Below, one piece after another: positions 18,442-27,395 of a DNA stretch of 64,000 bases (position 1 is the stretch's first letter; each line of letters begins with the position of its first letter). The stretch is taken from contig NZ_AP023032.1 in NCBI RefSeq assembly GCF_019670105.1, positions 32,501 through 96,500 on the forward strand, in the 5' to 3' direction. The DNA is from Agarivorans albus. GTDB taxonomy: Bacteria; Pseudomonadota; Gammaproteobacteria; Enterobacterales; Celerinatantimonadaceae. Below the pieces are notes generated by a model that was given only the letters and a program-made list of their open reading frames with translations, searched no databases and was not told the origin of the DNA. The translations under genes were made by a program, and so were the position numbers.

Positions 18442-19800
18442 CTAATCGTACATCAACGTTTCTGCCTTATTGCTATCAAACTCTTTCAAAGATTTACGTG
18501 CTAGCTGCCTAAAAGGTAGGGCTTTTACTATTTCTTCAAAGGGCTGAATAGCAAAGGCCCAAAAGATTGATACCTCAAAATAAAGAATCAGCAGTGCGCA
18601 CAATGGAATAGAGATTAGCCATTGCCCTATAAAGTTGATTTTAAACACGCTGGTGGTTTTACCTAAAGCGCGTAAGGCATGTCCATGCACAGTATTGTAA
18701 CCCCGCACTATCGGTAAAAAGATATACAAAGGTGCGATGAGACTAAGCGCTTGATAGGTTTCGGCATCTAAATCTGGGTAGATATTTGGCAGCATAAAGC
18801 TAAGCCCGGCAAATAACAGCGCACAAATCACCGATATTGCTACAGAAACATCAATACTTTTGTTCACATTTGCGCTTAAGTCATCGAGCTTTCTTGAACC
18901 AATGGCTTGGCTAATACTAATCGCAGAAGAGTGTGCCCAAGCGGCAATAAACTGGGTGCCGGCCCTAAGCCAAGGCATCACCAAAGTAATGGCCACGTAA
19001 GCGTTAATGTTGAGCTGGGAGTACAGCAGCTGATAAACACTAATGCCAATTTGCAGGATGGTAACGTTCACCGCTACCGGGAAGATTTCTTTACTATGTA
19101 GTCGAATGCTATTAAACAAGGCTGGCATCGACTGATTTAAACTGAGCTGTAGGCTTTGATCGGCTTTTAAACACAAACTCAAATAGCTCATGCGGATAAC
19201 GATAGCTATTAAGCTACCCAAGGCTGCGCCCTCTACTCCCATGCCCGAAAACTCACCCCAGCCATGAATGAGTAAATAAGATAGCAAGGCGTTGATTGGC
19301 ATTTCGATGAGGTAGCCTTGCAGCGGGATTTTGCTTTTTCCTTGGCTGTTAAGCAGGGCAATCATCACTTGGGTAACGGCGGTAAATAGCACCAAGTATT
19401 TAGAAATGGCTAAGTAGCTAATAATTTGTTGCTGTAGCGCGATGTCATCGGCGAGCGCGCCAACAATAGCTTGGTCACCAAGGTGCAATACTAACCAAAA
19501 GATTATCGCTACAGTTACGTTGATCGCTAAACCAGACCAAAAACCTTTGGCAATGGCTTGCTTATTGCCCGAACCTATTGCTCGACTAAGTACTAATTGT
19601 GAGCCGTTGGCCAAGGCCATTTGAATGCCCATGATAAAGGCCACCAGGGTCGCCGCTATACCCATAGCAGCTAGAGGGATCTCGCCCAGAGGAGACACCA
19701 ATAAGGTGTCTACCATCAACATTGATTGCATTAATAGGCCGTTTAAGGCGAGCGGCCAAGCTAAGGCGATATTCTTTTTAAGGTAGGATTGGCTCGGCAC
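18442..19800 (-). CDS. MATE-family efflux transporter
   Basis: A multidrug and toxin extrusion-type permease of 452 residues with about 12 hydrophobic helices in two homologous halves. The N-terminal half shows the classic opening IALAWPLALNGLLMQSMLMVDTLLVSPLG and the second half QIGISVYQLLYSQLNINAYVAITL. Members use sodium or proton gradients to export cationic compounds; the substrate cannot be assigned. It stands alone on the minus strand. Confidence 0.88.
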   Translation of the reverse strand: MPSQSYLKKNIALAWPLALNGLLMQSMLMVDTLLVSPLGEIPLAAMGIAATLVAFIMGIQMALANGSQLVLSRAIGSGNKQAIAKGFWSGLAINVTVAIIFWLVLHLGDQAIVGALADDIALQQQIISYLAISKYLVLFTAVTQVMIALLNSQGKSKIPLQGYLIEMPINALLSYLLIHGWGEFSGMGVEGAALGSLIAIVIRMSYLSLCLKADQSLQLSLNQSMPALFNSIRLHSKEIFPVAVNVTILQIGISVYQLLYSQLNINAYVAITLVMPWLRAGTQFIAAWAHSSAISISQAIGSRKLDDLSANVNKSIDVSVAISVICALLFAGLSFMLPNIYPDLDAETYQALSLIAPLYIFLPIVRGYNTVHGHALRALGKTTSVFKINFIGQWLISIPLCALLILYFEVSIFWAFAIQPFEEIVKALPFRQLARKSLKEFDSNKAETLMYD

Positions 19801-19908
19801 AACAGTCTCTAGTTATAGCAATCAATTTAGGATAATCAGTAGTATATGTGGTTTTGTATTACAAATTAAGTTGATAGATCAAATTCTGTTGAAATAAGCA
19901 GCGTTTTA

Positions 19909-20622
19909 CTAAGACATTAAAAAATAACTTAGCATGGCGCTACCACCAGAAATGGCACATAAACTTAAAGAAAATGTACGAATCCATTGCTGTGGAAAGC
20001 GTTTGCCGTAGCGTCGCCCCAGAAAAGCCCCTAAGAGCGCAGCAGGAATTAAAGGCAGAGTCGCAGATAAATGCGTTAGCGACATAAATCCTACCGACGT
20101 TTGCACGATGAGCGACATAAAGCAGCTAGCAACAAAAAAAGCCGACAGATTTGCTCGTAAATAGCTGGCTTGCTGATGTTGTAATAGCAAGGCCATTGGT
20201 GGTCCGCCAATTGAGCTGCTCGTTCCCATAAAACCAGAAATGAATCCGGCTATTGCCATGCGCCTAGGTGTGGGAGCGATACGAATAGGAAACAAGCTAA
20301 TGGCTACGGCGATAATTACCGACAAACCTAACCAAAAAGACAAACTTGCTAGGTCGGCCCACAGCAATAAAAGTCCGCCTGCAACAGAGCCAGGGATGCG
20401 GCCGATAATCGCCGCTTTTAAGCCACCAAATGCGATGCTGTGTCGGTATTCAATGGCACTTAAGCTTGCTACTACCAGCGCAACCACAACCATGGGACCT
20501 GGTACATAAACAGGGGAGAGCTGGAACAATAATGGCGCAGCAATTACCGCTAGACCAAAACCTATGGTGTATTGCACAAATGCACCGCTTAACACCAGTA
20601 AACAGGCTAACAGTGTAATCAC
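19909..20622 (-). CDS. TauE/SafE-family membrane permease
   Basis: An integral membrane protein of 237 residues with seven to eight helices. It fits the sulfite exporter TauE/SafE family: IGFGLAVIAAPLLFQLSP near the N-terminus and GFMGTSSSIGGPPMALLLQHQ in the middle are the family's conserved glycine-rich loops. It probably exports sulfite, sulfonates or other organic anions. It follows the YdgJ-like gene by 63 bases on the same strand and may share its transcript. Confidence 0.85.
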   Translation of the reverse strand: MITLLACLLVLSGAFVQYTIGFGLAVIAAPLLFQLSPVYVPGPMVVVALVVASLSAIEYRHSIAFGGLKAAIIGRIPGSVAGGLLLLWADLASLSFWLGLSVIIAVAISLFPIRIAPTPRRMAIAGFISGFMGTSSSIGGPPMALLLQHQQASYLRANLSAFFVASCFMSLIVQTSVGFMSLTHLSATLPLIPAALLGAFLGRRYGKRFPQQWIRTFSLSLCAISGGSAMLSYFLMS

Positions 20623-20685
20623 TTTGCCACCTCACTCACCCAAGCCTTGGCTAAGCAAAGTGGGTCGTTGATAAAAGCTATTCGC

Positions 20686-21705
20686 CTAATTAAGCGAACA
20701 TATCGTTTGTTGCTGGTGGCTAAGAGTAGCTAGTTCGATTAAGGCAATTACTTCGCTGGCTTGTTGAGCACTTACAGCAAGTGGTTCACCCTTAGTCACT
20801 GCATTTACAAAGTTATCATAAAATGCCAAATAATTACCTTTAATTAATGACTTATGCAACAAGGCTTGGCCTGCTAAGTGAATTTCGCTGCGATTATTGT
20901 CTTGGCCAAATATCGCTGCATTTGCCGACAAGCCCGCTGCAAGTTGTTGCTCTTGAGGATCCATGCCCCATTTAGCGTAGGAGCCTTTACTACCATGTAG
21001 CTGAAAGCGAGGGCCCGGCTCAACCATTAAGGAATTACAGCTAAGCTGTACTTTTTTGTCCGGATAAATCAGCTGTAGGTCAAAGCTGTCAGGTGTTACC
21101 GCCCCGTCACGCTGAGTATCCAGATGAGCCCATAGTTTGTCTGGCTTACCAAATAAGCTAAGTACTTGGTCGATAAGGTGAGCGCCCAAATCGTAGAGCA
21201 CTCCACCGCCTTGAGGGTCGAGCTCCTTCCAGCGTTGTTTCACTACCGGGCGATAGCGGTGAAAATGGGCGGAATAACTATGAATACGACCAAGATTTTG
21301 GCTAGCAAGCAGCTGAGAGATAGTTAAAAAGTCACTATCCCAGCGGCGATTATGAAACACACTTAAACACTTACCGGTTTGGTCTGCAATTTGTTGCAGT
21401 TGCAGACATTGTTCGCTGGTTATGGCCAAGGGTTTTTCAACGATTACATGTTTGCCGGCTAGCATGGCTTGTTCGGCTTGCTCTGCATGCAGCGAGTTGG
21501 GGCTGGCGATAACGACAATATCAATGTTGGGGTGATTGATCAGTGTATCGCTGTCCAAACATAATGCTTTGGGGTAAGCGTCGGCAATCTCTTGCTTGCG
21601 AGAGCTTGCAATGGCAAAAACGTTCAGCTGCTGATGGGCGCTAATCAGCGGGCCGTGAAATACTCGACCAGATAAACCAAATCCAATAATACCAACGTTT
21701 AACAT
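20686..21705 (-). CDS. ydgJ: Gfo/Idh/MocA-family oxidoreductase (YdgJ-like)
   Basis: An NAD(P)-dependent oxidoreductase of 339 residues. The N-terminal Rossmann motif is VGIIGFGLSGRVFHGPLI. The EKP motif of the family appears in GKHVIVEKPLAIT with the catalytic-site lysine. The stretch SVFHNRRWDSDFLTI is shared nearly exactly with E. coli YdgJ, an uncharacterised dehydrogenase. The substrate is probably a sugar or inositol derivative. It lies 19 bases behind a putative beta-propeller gene on the same strand and ahead of the TauE-like permease. Confidence 0.87.
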   Translation of the reverse strand: MLNVGIIGFGLSGRVFHGPLISAHQQLNVFAIASSRKQEIADAYPKALCLDSDTLINHPNIDIVVIASPNSLHAEQAEQAMLAGKHVIVEKPLAITSEQCLQLQQIADQTGKCLSVFHNRRWDSDFLTISQLLASQNLGRIHSYSAHFHRYRPVVKQRWKELDPQGGGVLYDLGAHLIDQVLSLFGKPDKLWAHLDTQRDGAVTPDSFDLQLIYPDKKVQLSCNSLMVEPGPRFQLHGSKGSYAKWGMDPQEQQLAAGLSANAAIFGQDNNRSEIHLAGQALLHKSLIKGNYLAFYDNFVNAVTKGEPLAVSAQQASEVIALIELATLSHQQQTICSLN

Positions 21706-21724
21706 GCGTGCTCCTATAATGGGC

Positions 21725-22552
21725 TTAAGGCAAAGGAATTGTTGCTAGCTTAACCGCCTCAGGTTGCTGGCGTATGACCGACAGTAACCAAAGTTGCGCG
21801 CCGTCGCTAGCAATGGCTTGCGCGGTATCGGCTTGCTCTAATGCTATTACCTGCAGCACTTCCCCAGATTGTGGCTCAATTTCCAATAGGCTACTGAATC
21901 GAGAGCTGAGCACAAACCAACTACCTTGATGCAAAGTCATGCTGCCTAATTGATATTGAGAGAGCTGATCTTGCTGGCCTGCGCGGTTTAGCTCAAAGCT
22001 TTGTTGTTGTTGACCGTCGCGGTTGCCGCGATAACAGCGTTTTAGGCCTTCGCGTTCGCAGGTATAAAGAAGTTGAGCTTGTGGATCCCAGATCAAACCG
22101 GCGGTTTTATGATGTAAGCCGTCACGTAACCATTTGCGCTTATCTACAAACTTCCAGCTTTGCTCGGCTAGCTCAAAATACAATAAGCGTGCATCGCTGG
22201 AAATACCCACTAGATGATCATCTAACAAGACTAAATCGGCGATATCGCCACTGGCGGGTAACTCTTCTAGTCTGGCTTCGGTGAGCGGCGGGTTAAGGTA
22301 AGCCAGTTTTGCAGAACCAGTGACTAACACGGTTTGTGGTGCCAGAGTGCCAATTAACCAGTGCTGTTGTTTTGGCAGCCACAAAAGGCTGGCCGCATTT
22401 GGTATGCCGTTTAGTTGCGCGACTAACTGCGGTTTTACGCTGTGCTCTGCTAAAGGACTATCTTGAAACTCACTACTTGGCGGTGGAAACATCACCAAGC
22501 CGACCAGGGTGCCAATCATTAAAAGGGCGATTAAACCAATAACTTTAAACAT
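21725..22552 (-). CDS. membrane-anchored beta-propeller-like protein, unknown function
   Basis: A protein of 275 residues with one N-terminal membrane helix (FKVIGLIALLMIGTLVGLVMF) and a periplasmic part rich in short beta-type repeats (LLWLPKQQHWLIGTL, DLVLLDDHLVGISSDARLLYFEL, LIWDPQAQLLYTCERE). This pattern recalls SdiA-regulated/YjiK-type or esterase-like propellers, but I cannot assign a family with certainty. It sits 41 bases after a TetR gene and 19 before the YdgJ-like gene, so the three are probably one minus-strand operon. Confidence 0.6.
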   Translation of the reverse strand: MFKVIGLIALLMIGTLVGLVMFPPPSSEFQDSPLAEHSVKPQLVAQLNGIPNAASLLWLPKQQHWLIGTLAPQTVLVTGSAKLAYLNPPLTEARLEELPASGDIADLVLLDDHLVGISSDARLLYFELAEQSWKFVDKRKWLRDGLHHKTAGLIWDPQAQLLYTCEREGLKRCYRGNRDGQQQQSFELNRAGQQDQLSQYQLGSMTLHQGSWFVLSSRFSSLLEIEPQSGEVLQVIALEQADTAQAIASDGAQLWLLSVIRQQPEAVKLATIPLP

Positions 22553-22593
22553 GCTGTGCCCACCTTGGCGACATCGATAAAAACCCGTAGCTT

Positions 22594-23196
22594 TTATGGC
22601 TTAGGCTGGTAATAACTTAAGAACATGGCAATGCAGCTTTCTACAAGTTCTGCTTGTTCGTCAGCGCTTGGCATTGGCATGCGGTTGATAATTTGTGGCC
22701 AAAAACAGCGGCCTTTTAACATGGACAAAAACTGACTACTTACCAAGCTAGGGTTTTCACTTTGGATGCGTCCGTCTTTAATGGCACATTCAAACCAATA
22801 ATTGATGCTGTTTTCTAAGGTAGCCATATGTTGCATGGTTGCAACCATTTGCTCTGGCATATGAATCGCTTCAGCAATCACTAATCGAGCAAGGTCGATA
22901 AACTCGGGATCGGCAAATAACCTTAATTCTTTTTGCGCCAGTTGCTGCAGTTGTTCTGCCAAACTCAGTTGACTGGAATAGCCCATTTTAGTGGCTGCAG
23001 AAATCAAATCTAGCATCATGCTAACAATGCCAATAAACAAAGCCTGTTTACTGGGAAAGTGGTTATAAACAGTGCGTTTACTTACTTGAGCCGTTTGAGC
23101 AACGCGATCCATGCTGGTGGCGGCATAGCCACTAGCCTTAAATTCAGCGATAGCTGCATTGATTATTTGAGCGCGTTTTTTTTGGCTAAGAGTCAT
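22594..23196 (-). CDS. TetR/AcrR-family regulator
   Basis: A 200-residue regulator with the N-terminal helix-turn-helix (KRAQIINAAIAEFKASGYAATSMDRVAQTAQVSKRTVYNHFPSKQALF). The C-terminal region MLDLISAATKMGY onward resembles the AcrR/TetR_C groups without a clear ligand. It is first in a minus-strand run with the propeller-like protein, the YdgJ-like oxidoreductase and perhaps the TauE-like permease, so local autoregulation is the simplest model. The upstream 252 bases (23197-23448) hold its promoter and the end of the next gene. Confidence 0.82.
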   Translation of the reverse strand: MTLSQKKRAQIINAAIAEFKASGYAATSMDRVAQTAQVSKRTVYNHFPSKQALFIGIVSMMLDLISAATKMGYSSQLSLAEQLQQLAQKELRLFADPEFIDLARLVIAEAIHMPEQMVATMQHMATLENSINYWFECAIKDGRIQSENPSLVSSQFLSMLKGRCFWPQIINRMPMPSADEQAELVESCIAMFLSYYQPKP

Positions 23197-23448
23197 TGTT
23201 CAGGAAAAATTAATTTAAGCGGAATTGCTGTTGTCTGATTCTAACAAATTTAGTAAATGCATGGGCTAACAAATTGCCGCTGATTGTTCATTGAAATGTC
23301 ACCTGCTGGTTCGCAATAACAGCCACACTGGGAAGGAGAATTGAGCATGGGCTTTCAAGATGAACCAAGACACTGTTTTAGAGCGAGAGTGATATTAGTA
23401 AAAAACTAAGCGGCTTACCTCCCAGTTTACGCCAGTATTACTTGTTGC

Positions 23449-25563
23449 TTAGTTGGCCGCTTCAGTTTGGTTTAGCGCCTGCTGTGGAATCGAGATAATA
23501 AAGCGAAAGCCTTTTTCTGGTTGAGTATCAACTTGTAGCTGCCACTGCAGTTTTTGGGTGATGAGGTTATACACTATATGCATACCTAAGCCGCAGCCTC
23601 CTTGGCCTCGGGCTGTAGTATAGAAAGGCTCAAAAATGTGGCTTACGGTTTCTTGGCTAGCACCTTTTCCTGTATCGGCCACGATGAGTTGCGCGCCTTG
23701 GCCAGCTTTTTCTAGAGAAATACTGATTTTGCCTTCGGTTTTTCCATGATCGAGCCCGTGAATAAGCGCATTGCCAAACAAATTGGTAATCACTTGGGCG
23801 ATCGCTCCCGGATAGGTAAATACATGTAGATTGGGCTCTAGCTGAGTATTGAGGCTAACCTTAGTGCCCTTAAGTTGATGCTGTAAGCTACGGAGAACTT
23901 TGTTGATGTAGTCGGCAAGATTGATACTGCGTTGCTCTTCGTAGCTTTGGTCTACTGCAACTTGCTTAAAGCTGGTGATAAGTTCTGCAGCGCGTTGCGC
24001 ACTGCTAATGATAATATCACTGGTATTGGAGGCATCATCAACAAACTTTTCAAAATTGGCTTTGGTAAGTTGTTGGTTTTTCATTTGAGAAGCCAACAGC
24101 GCAATCTGTTCTTTAAGGTGGCTTGCTGCTAGTAAACTGTTGCCCAAAGGGGTATTTATTTCATGGGCTACACCACTGACCAAGCCGCCTAAGGCCGCCA
24201 TTTTTTCACTTAACTCAACTTGAGCCTGGTATTGTTTGGTTTCTTCGAGTAGCCGCTGGTGGTCAATAATGTCAGCGATTTGTGGTGCCATAAATTCGAT
24301 GAATTCAGCATGCACACCTTCGGTGAGCGCTACCATATAGCCAAAGTGCTGGTTACCACTTTTAAGTTCGCTTATCACCCAAAGACCTTGATGCGCTTTG
24401 TCGCCAATTACTTCCTCAAAGGCGGCTGGCAAGGGCGTTACCGATTCTGCTAAGGCTAGACTGCCAGGTTGTAAGCGGTGAGCCAAATAAGTATGGCTTT
24501 TTCCTTGTTCACTAAAGCCTTGCTGATAGATATACAGCTCAGGTATACCAAGCTCGTCTAGGGTGGGTTGGGCTTGCGTTAAAATGGTATCTAAGGTTTG
24601 TCGTTGGTGCAGTAAGCGAGTTACCGCTAGGCGCTGGGCATTGCTGTCGCGCTGTTGGATAAGCAAACGGTTTTGCTCGTCGTTGCTCCGTAGTTCTACA
24701 TCTTTTGCCGGAGCTCCGGTACTCGCTCGGAGTATCGACATGGTTTCTAATTGATATTGAGCGTCGAGAGTTGCTCCATTAATGCTTTCGACCACTAATT
24801 GCGCCGCAAGAGAACCAGTGCGCTGAGCGGGATAAATGGCGGTGGTGAGGCTAGGGCGAATGGCATCGGCATATTCAAAATCATCAAAGCCACTTACTTT
24901 TACTTGCTCTGGAATAGCCACTTGTTGCTTATCGAGTTCTTCGATTACACCTTTGGCGCTTAGGTCGTTAACACACATAATGGCATCGGGCAGGCGCTGC
25001 TGCTTGGCTAGCCATTGATGGCAGAGTTTGCCTGCACCAACCGGTGTCATATCGCCATGCAGGTGTTGTTCAGGAGCGTGACTTAAACCATGTTCTGCGA
25101 GTACATCACTAAAGGCTTTATAACGTTGCTGGGAGTCAAAATTGTTTTCTGGGCCGTCGATATACAGAATGTCTTTGCAGCCAATCTCTAGCATATGCTG
25201 GGTGAGTTGATACATGCCGCTGTAGTTATCGACCAGTACCGATGGAATGCCTTCTATCACTGATCCAACATTCACGATGGGTAGCTCACCAATCGCTTCA
25301 ACTACTTTGCGCATTACTTTATCTGAGGTCTTGTAGCCTACACCGCCGCCGTATAAGACCACCCCGTCTATATCTAGTTTGCTTAATTGCTTTATAAGCC
25401 ATAGATCTTTGTCTTGAAAATCTTGCTCATCAGGGAGGTAGCCAACAGGCATGAATAGGCAGCTATATAATTGCGGATCAAGACTCGTTTGAATGCCTCG
25501 AATCACCTGCTGATCGATGGTTTGAGACAAGGTTGGCAATATAATCGCAATGCGTTTTTTCAT
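23449..25563 (-). CDS. soluble hybrid of a LacI-type sugar-binding domain and a histidine kinase
   Basis: A protein of 704 residues. Residues 1-285 are a periplasmic-binding-protein-like domain of the LacI/GalR effector type (RIAIILPTLSQTIDQQVIRGI, then KVSGFDDFEYADAIRPSLTTA), without the LacI DNA-binding helix-turn-helix, signal peptide or transmembrane helix. A middle region (about 300-440) could be a GAF-like or coiled linker. Residues 450-700 are a histidine kinase: the H-box GLVSGVAHEINTPLGN has phospho-acceptor H467, followed by the ATPase boxes ADTGKGAS and GGCGLGMHI. It probably senses a cytoplasmic ligand and phosphorylates an unlinked response regulator. The nearest same-strand upstream gene is a diguanylate cyclase, 146 bases away. 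Confidence 0.85.
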   Translation of the reverse strand: MKKRIAIILPTLSQTIDQQVIRGIQTSLDPQLYSCLFMPVGYLPDEQDFQDKDLWLIKQLSKLDIDGVVLYGGGVGYKTSDKVMRKVVEAIGELPIVNVGSVIEGIPSVLVDNYSGMYQLTQHMLEIGCKDILYIDGPENNFDSQQRYKAFSDVLAEHGLSHAPEQHLHGDMTPVGAGKLCHQWLAKQQRLPDAIMCVNDLSAKGVIEELDKQQVAIPEQVKVSGFDDFEYADAIRPSLTTAIYPAQRTGSLAAQLVVESINGATLDAQYQLETMSILRASTGAPAKDVELRSNDEQNRLLIQQRDSNAQRLAVTRLLHQRQTLDTILTQAQPTLDELGIPELYIYQQGFSEQGKSHTYLAHRLQPGSLALAESVTPLPAAFEEVIGDKAHQGLWVISELKSGNQHFGYMVALTEGVHAEFIEFMAPQIADIIDHQRLLEETKQYQAQVELSEKMAALGGLVSGVAHEINTPLGNSLLAASHLKEQIALLASQMKNQQLTKANFEKFVDDASNTSDIIISSAQRAAELITSFKQVAVDQSYEEQRSINLADYINKVLRSLQHQLKGTKVSLNTQLEPNLHVFTYPGAIAQVITNLFGNALIHGLDHGKTEGKISISLEKAGQGAQLIVADTGKGASQETVSHIFEPFYTTARGQGGCGLGMHIVYNLITQKLQWQLQVDTQPEKGFRFIISIPQQALNQTEAAN

Positions 25564-25671
25564 TTAGAACAATAGTTTTGGTGTTAATACCTTTCAATGT
25601 AACAAGTGAAACTGAGATTGCTGTGATTTAGCTAGGAGAATTGTTAATAAATTGTATTTTTGCGGCTTAGT

Positions 25672-25701
25672 GGCATGCTTCTTTTGGCAAAGAAGCATGC
25701 C
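25672..25701. terminator. 13-bp hairpin between the diguanylate cyclase and kinase genes
   Basis: A perfect 13-bp stem (25672-25684 with 25689-25701) with loop tggc lies just after the cyclase stop codon. There is no T-run on the minus strand, so it may be a partial terminator or mRNA-stabilising structure separating the two genes. Confidence 0.5.
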
Positions 25702-25709
25702 GGTCACAT

Positions 25710-26735
25710 TTAGCTAACGATAGGCATTACTCGATTGCGACCTAGCCTTTTGGCTTCGTAAAGCTGGGTATCTGCTGCATCAACAATCGCCCGAGACTTA
25801 CTCACCACGTTGTATTCGGCCACACCAAAGGAGCTTGTGATGTTGTCGATACGTTGGTTGGAGCGACGATCTTTAAGGCTGAGCTTCTCAATGGCTCGGC
25901 GAACCGACTCTGCTAAATGGCGCGCTGAGCGTAGGTTTGATTTAGGACAGATAATGGCAAACTCTTCGCCACCAATTCGATAGGCTTTTGCGCCATCGCG
26001 ACATGCTTCGTTAATCCGCTTAGCCACAATTTTTAGTACTTGGTCACCGAGTACGTGGCCGTAATTGTCGTTAAAGGCTTTAAAGTGATCGATATCGGCC
26101 AGAATAATGCACAAACCTTCTGGGCTTGAATCGAACAAGTCTTTAAAATCTGCATCAAAGGCGCGTCTATTCAAGGCGCCAGTAAGCGCATCGTAGAGAG
26201 CTTCTTTCTCGGTTTCTTTAAGTTGATTCTTTAGGTTCTCGATTTCAGCTTGGGCTTTGCCTAACTGAGAGTTGAAAAAGTCGGTGCTTTGTCGAATGCT
26301 GGCGGCGTCGTCAATCAGATTACGAACTAAGCCAAGCACTTGCTCTAGGGGAATGCCGTCTTCTTCAATGCGATTTAATTTGGCGAAGTTCTTATCTATG
26401 CTGGATTGGAAGGCGTTGGTATCTGAGCCGGTATCGGTCATGGTTTGTGACAGCTCGGTGGCCATGGCTTCTAGGCTATGGCGCATGCTTTTCACATCTA
26501 ATTCTTCTTGGCTAGCAATATGATTTTGATAAAGGATTTGGCTGCTAGTAGTGGGAACGGTGTCGTATTCGCTAATGATTTCGTCAATGGCTGCATTTAG
26601 CTCAGGGTTTTGATCATCAACGTACAAATACCATAAGGCATAGTTGCTAGGTGTGGCAGGAATTTGATGCTTCATCATCAAAGGCACTGCCTTTTTTAAA
26701 TTTAGGGTCGCTTTTTTTAAAATTTTATCGCTCAT
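25710..26735 (-). CDS. diguanylate cyclase (GGDEF domain)
   Basis: A cytoplasmic c-di-GMP synthase of 341 residues. The N-terminal helical domain (1-175, with MKHQIPATPSNYALWYLYV) is the kind found in many soluble marine cyclases and ends in a coiled coil. The GGDEF domain follows: DALTGALNRRAF, the metal/substrate region LADIDHFKAFNDNYGH, and the active loop GGEEF at about 255-259. The usual RxxD inhibitory site five residues before the loop reads RDGA, so product inhibition is probably lost. No EAL domain is present. Confidence 0.93.
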   Translation of the reverse strand: MSDKILKKATLNLKKAVPLMMKHQIPATPSNYALWYLYVDDQNPELNAAIDEIISEYDTVPTTSSQILYQNHIASQEELDVKSMRHSLEAMATELSQTMTDTGSDTNAFQSSIDKNFAKLNRIEEDGIPLEQVLGLVRNLIDDAASIRQSTDFFNSQLGKAQAEIENLKNQLKETEKEALYDALTGALNRRAFDADFKDLFDSSPEGLCIILADIDHFKAFNDNYGHVLGDQVLKIVAKRINEACRDGAKAYRIGGEEFAIICPKSNLRSARHLAESVRRAIEKLSLKDRRSNQRIDNITSSFGVAEYNVVSKSRAIVDAADTQLYEAKRLGRNRVMPIVS

Positions 26736-26872
26736 ATGAGCTCCATCGATACTCGTTGCTTAACGCCATTCGCAGCCTGCTTATTTGGCGTTGTAAACAA
26801 TACGGCTTTTGTTAATCAATAATGAACCAACAGGAGCCGAGTAAGCTCCTTCATTCGAGGTTATCAAACTTA

Positions 26873-27169
26873 CTATGAAGCCTCGGGACACTGGTAAACA
26901 TGTGCGCTAACTAACTCTGGCTCTGCTGTGGTTAAAGGAATCAGTTGCACTGCATTACCTTTAAGGCTAATAACCCGCTGGCTTAACTCTTGTTTGCCGC
27001 TATCGCTGTCTAAACTTTGCGGGTCTACGTTAAATACCCCTAGAATATTACAATCAACCACATCGGTTGATTTCTCGGTAATCATCACACCTTGGTTTTG
27101 TTCAGGAGCAGAGCTTGAACAAGCTCCCAGTAAGGCAATGGCGCTGGCAACAAGGAGAGTTTTTTTCAT
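26873..27169 (-). CDS. small lipoprotein, possibly DUF4156-like
   Basis: A 98-residue secreted lipoprotein. The signal peptide ends with the lipobox LLGAC, with C17 as lipidation site, followed by serines. The mature part has two further cysteines (VVDCNILG and VYQCPEAS) that could form a disulfide, and a segment LKGNAVQLIPLTT that resembles the RcsF/DUF4156 fold. The family is uncertain. It stands alone between the cyclase gene and asd. Confidence 0.65.
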   Translation of the reverse strand: MKKTLLVASAIALLGACSSSAPEQNQGVMITEKSTDVVDCNILGVFNVDPQSLDSDSGKQELSQRVISLKGNAVQLIPLTTAEPELVSAHVYQCPEAS

Positions 27170-27352
27170 CGCGATTCCTACAATTTCAACGAATTAGTAA
27201 ATAAAGGATATTTTTCTTATCAATAGCTTAGTAAATTTTGCTCAGCTATGAAAACAATTTGCTGCTTAATTGTTGTTTGTGTTGTTCAAGGGAGAAAATG
27301 GCCCAGCCTAAAATCCCAATTTGTAACTTGCTGAGCTAATGAAAAGCAAAAA

Positions 27353-27378
27353 AAAGCCCAGTTGAGTAACTGGGCTTT
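27353..27378 (-). terminator. Rho-independent terminator of asd
   Basis: An 11-bp stem (27353-27363 with 27368-27378) with a four-base loop is followed, on the minus strand, by a long T-run (complement of aaaaaaaa near 27348-27355). It lies 17 bases beyond the asd stop codon. Confidence 0.92.
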
Positions 27379-27395
27379 ATCGATTTTAAACTTGC

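Noticed and set aside
23347-23409. 20-codon frame with strong ggaaggag site
   Set aside because: Short, no recognisable product, and no terminator or conservation evidence available; the purine-rich run may be part of a long-range dyad with ctccc near 23420.
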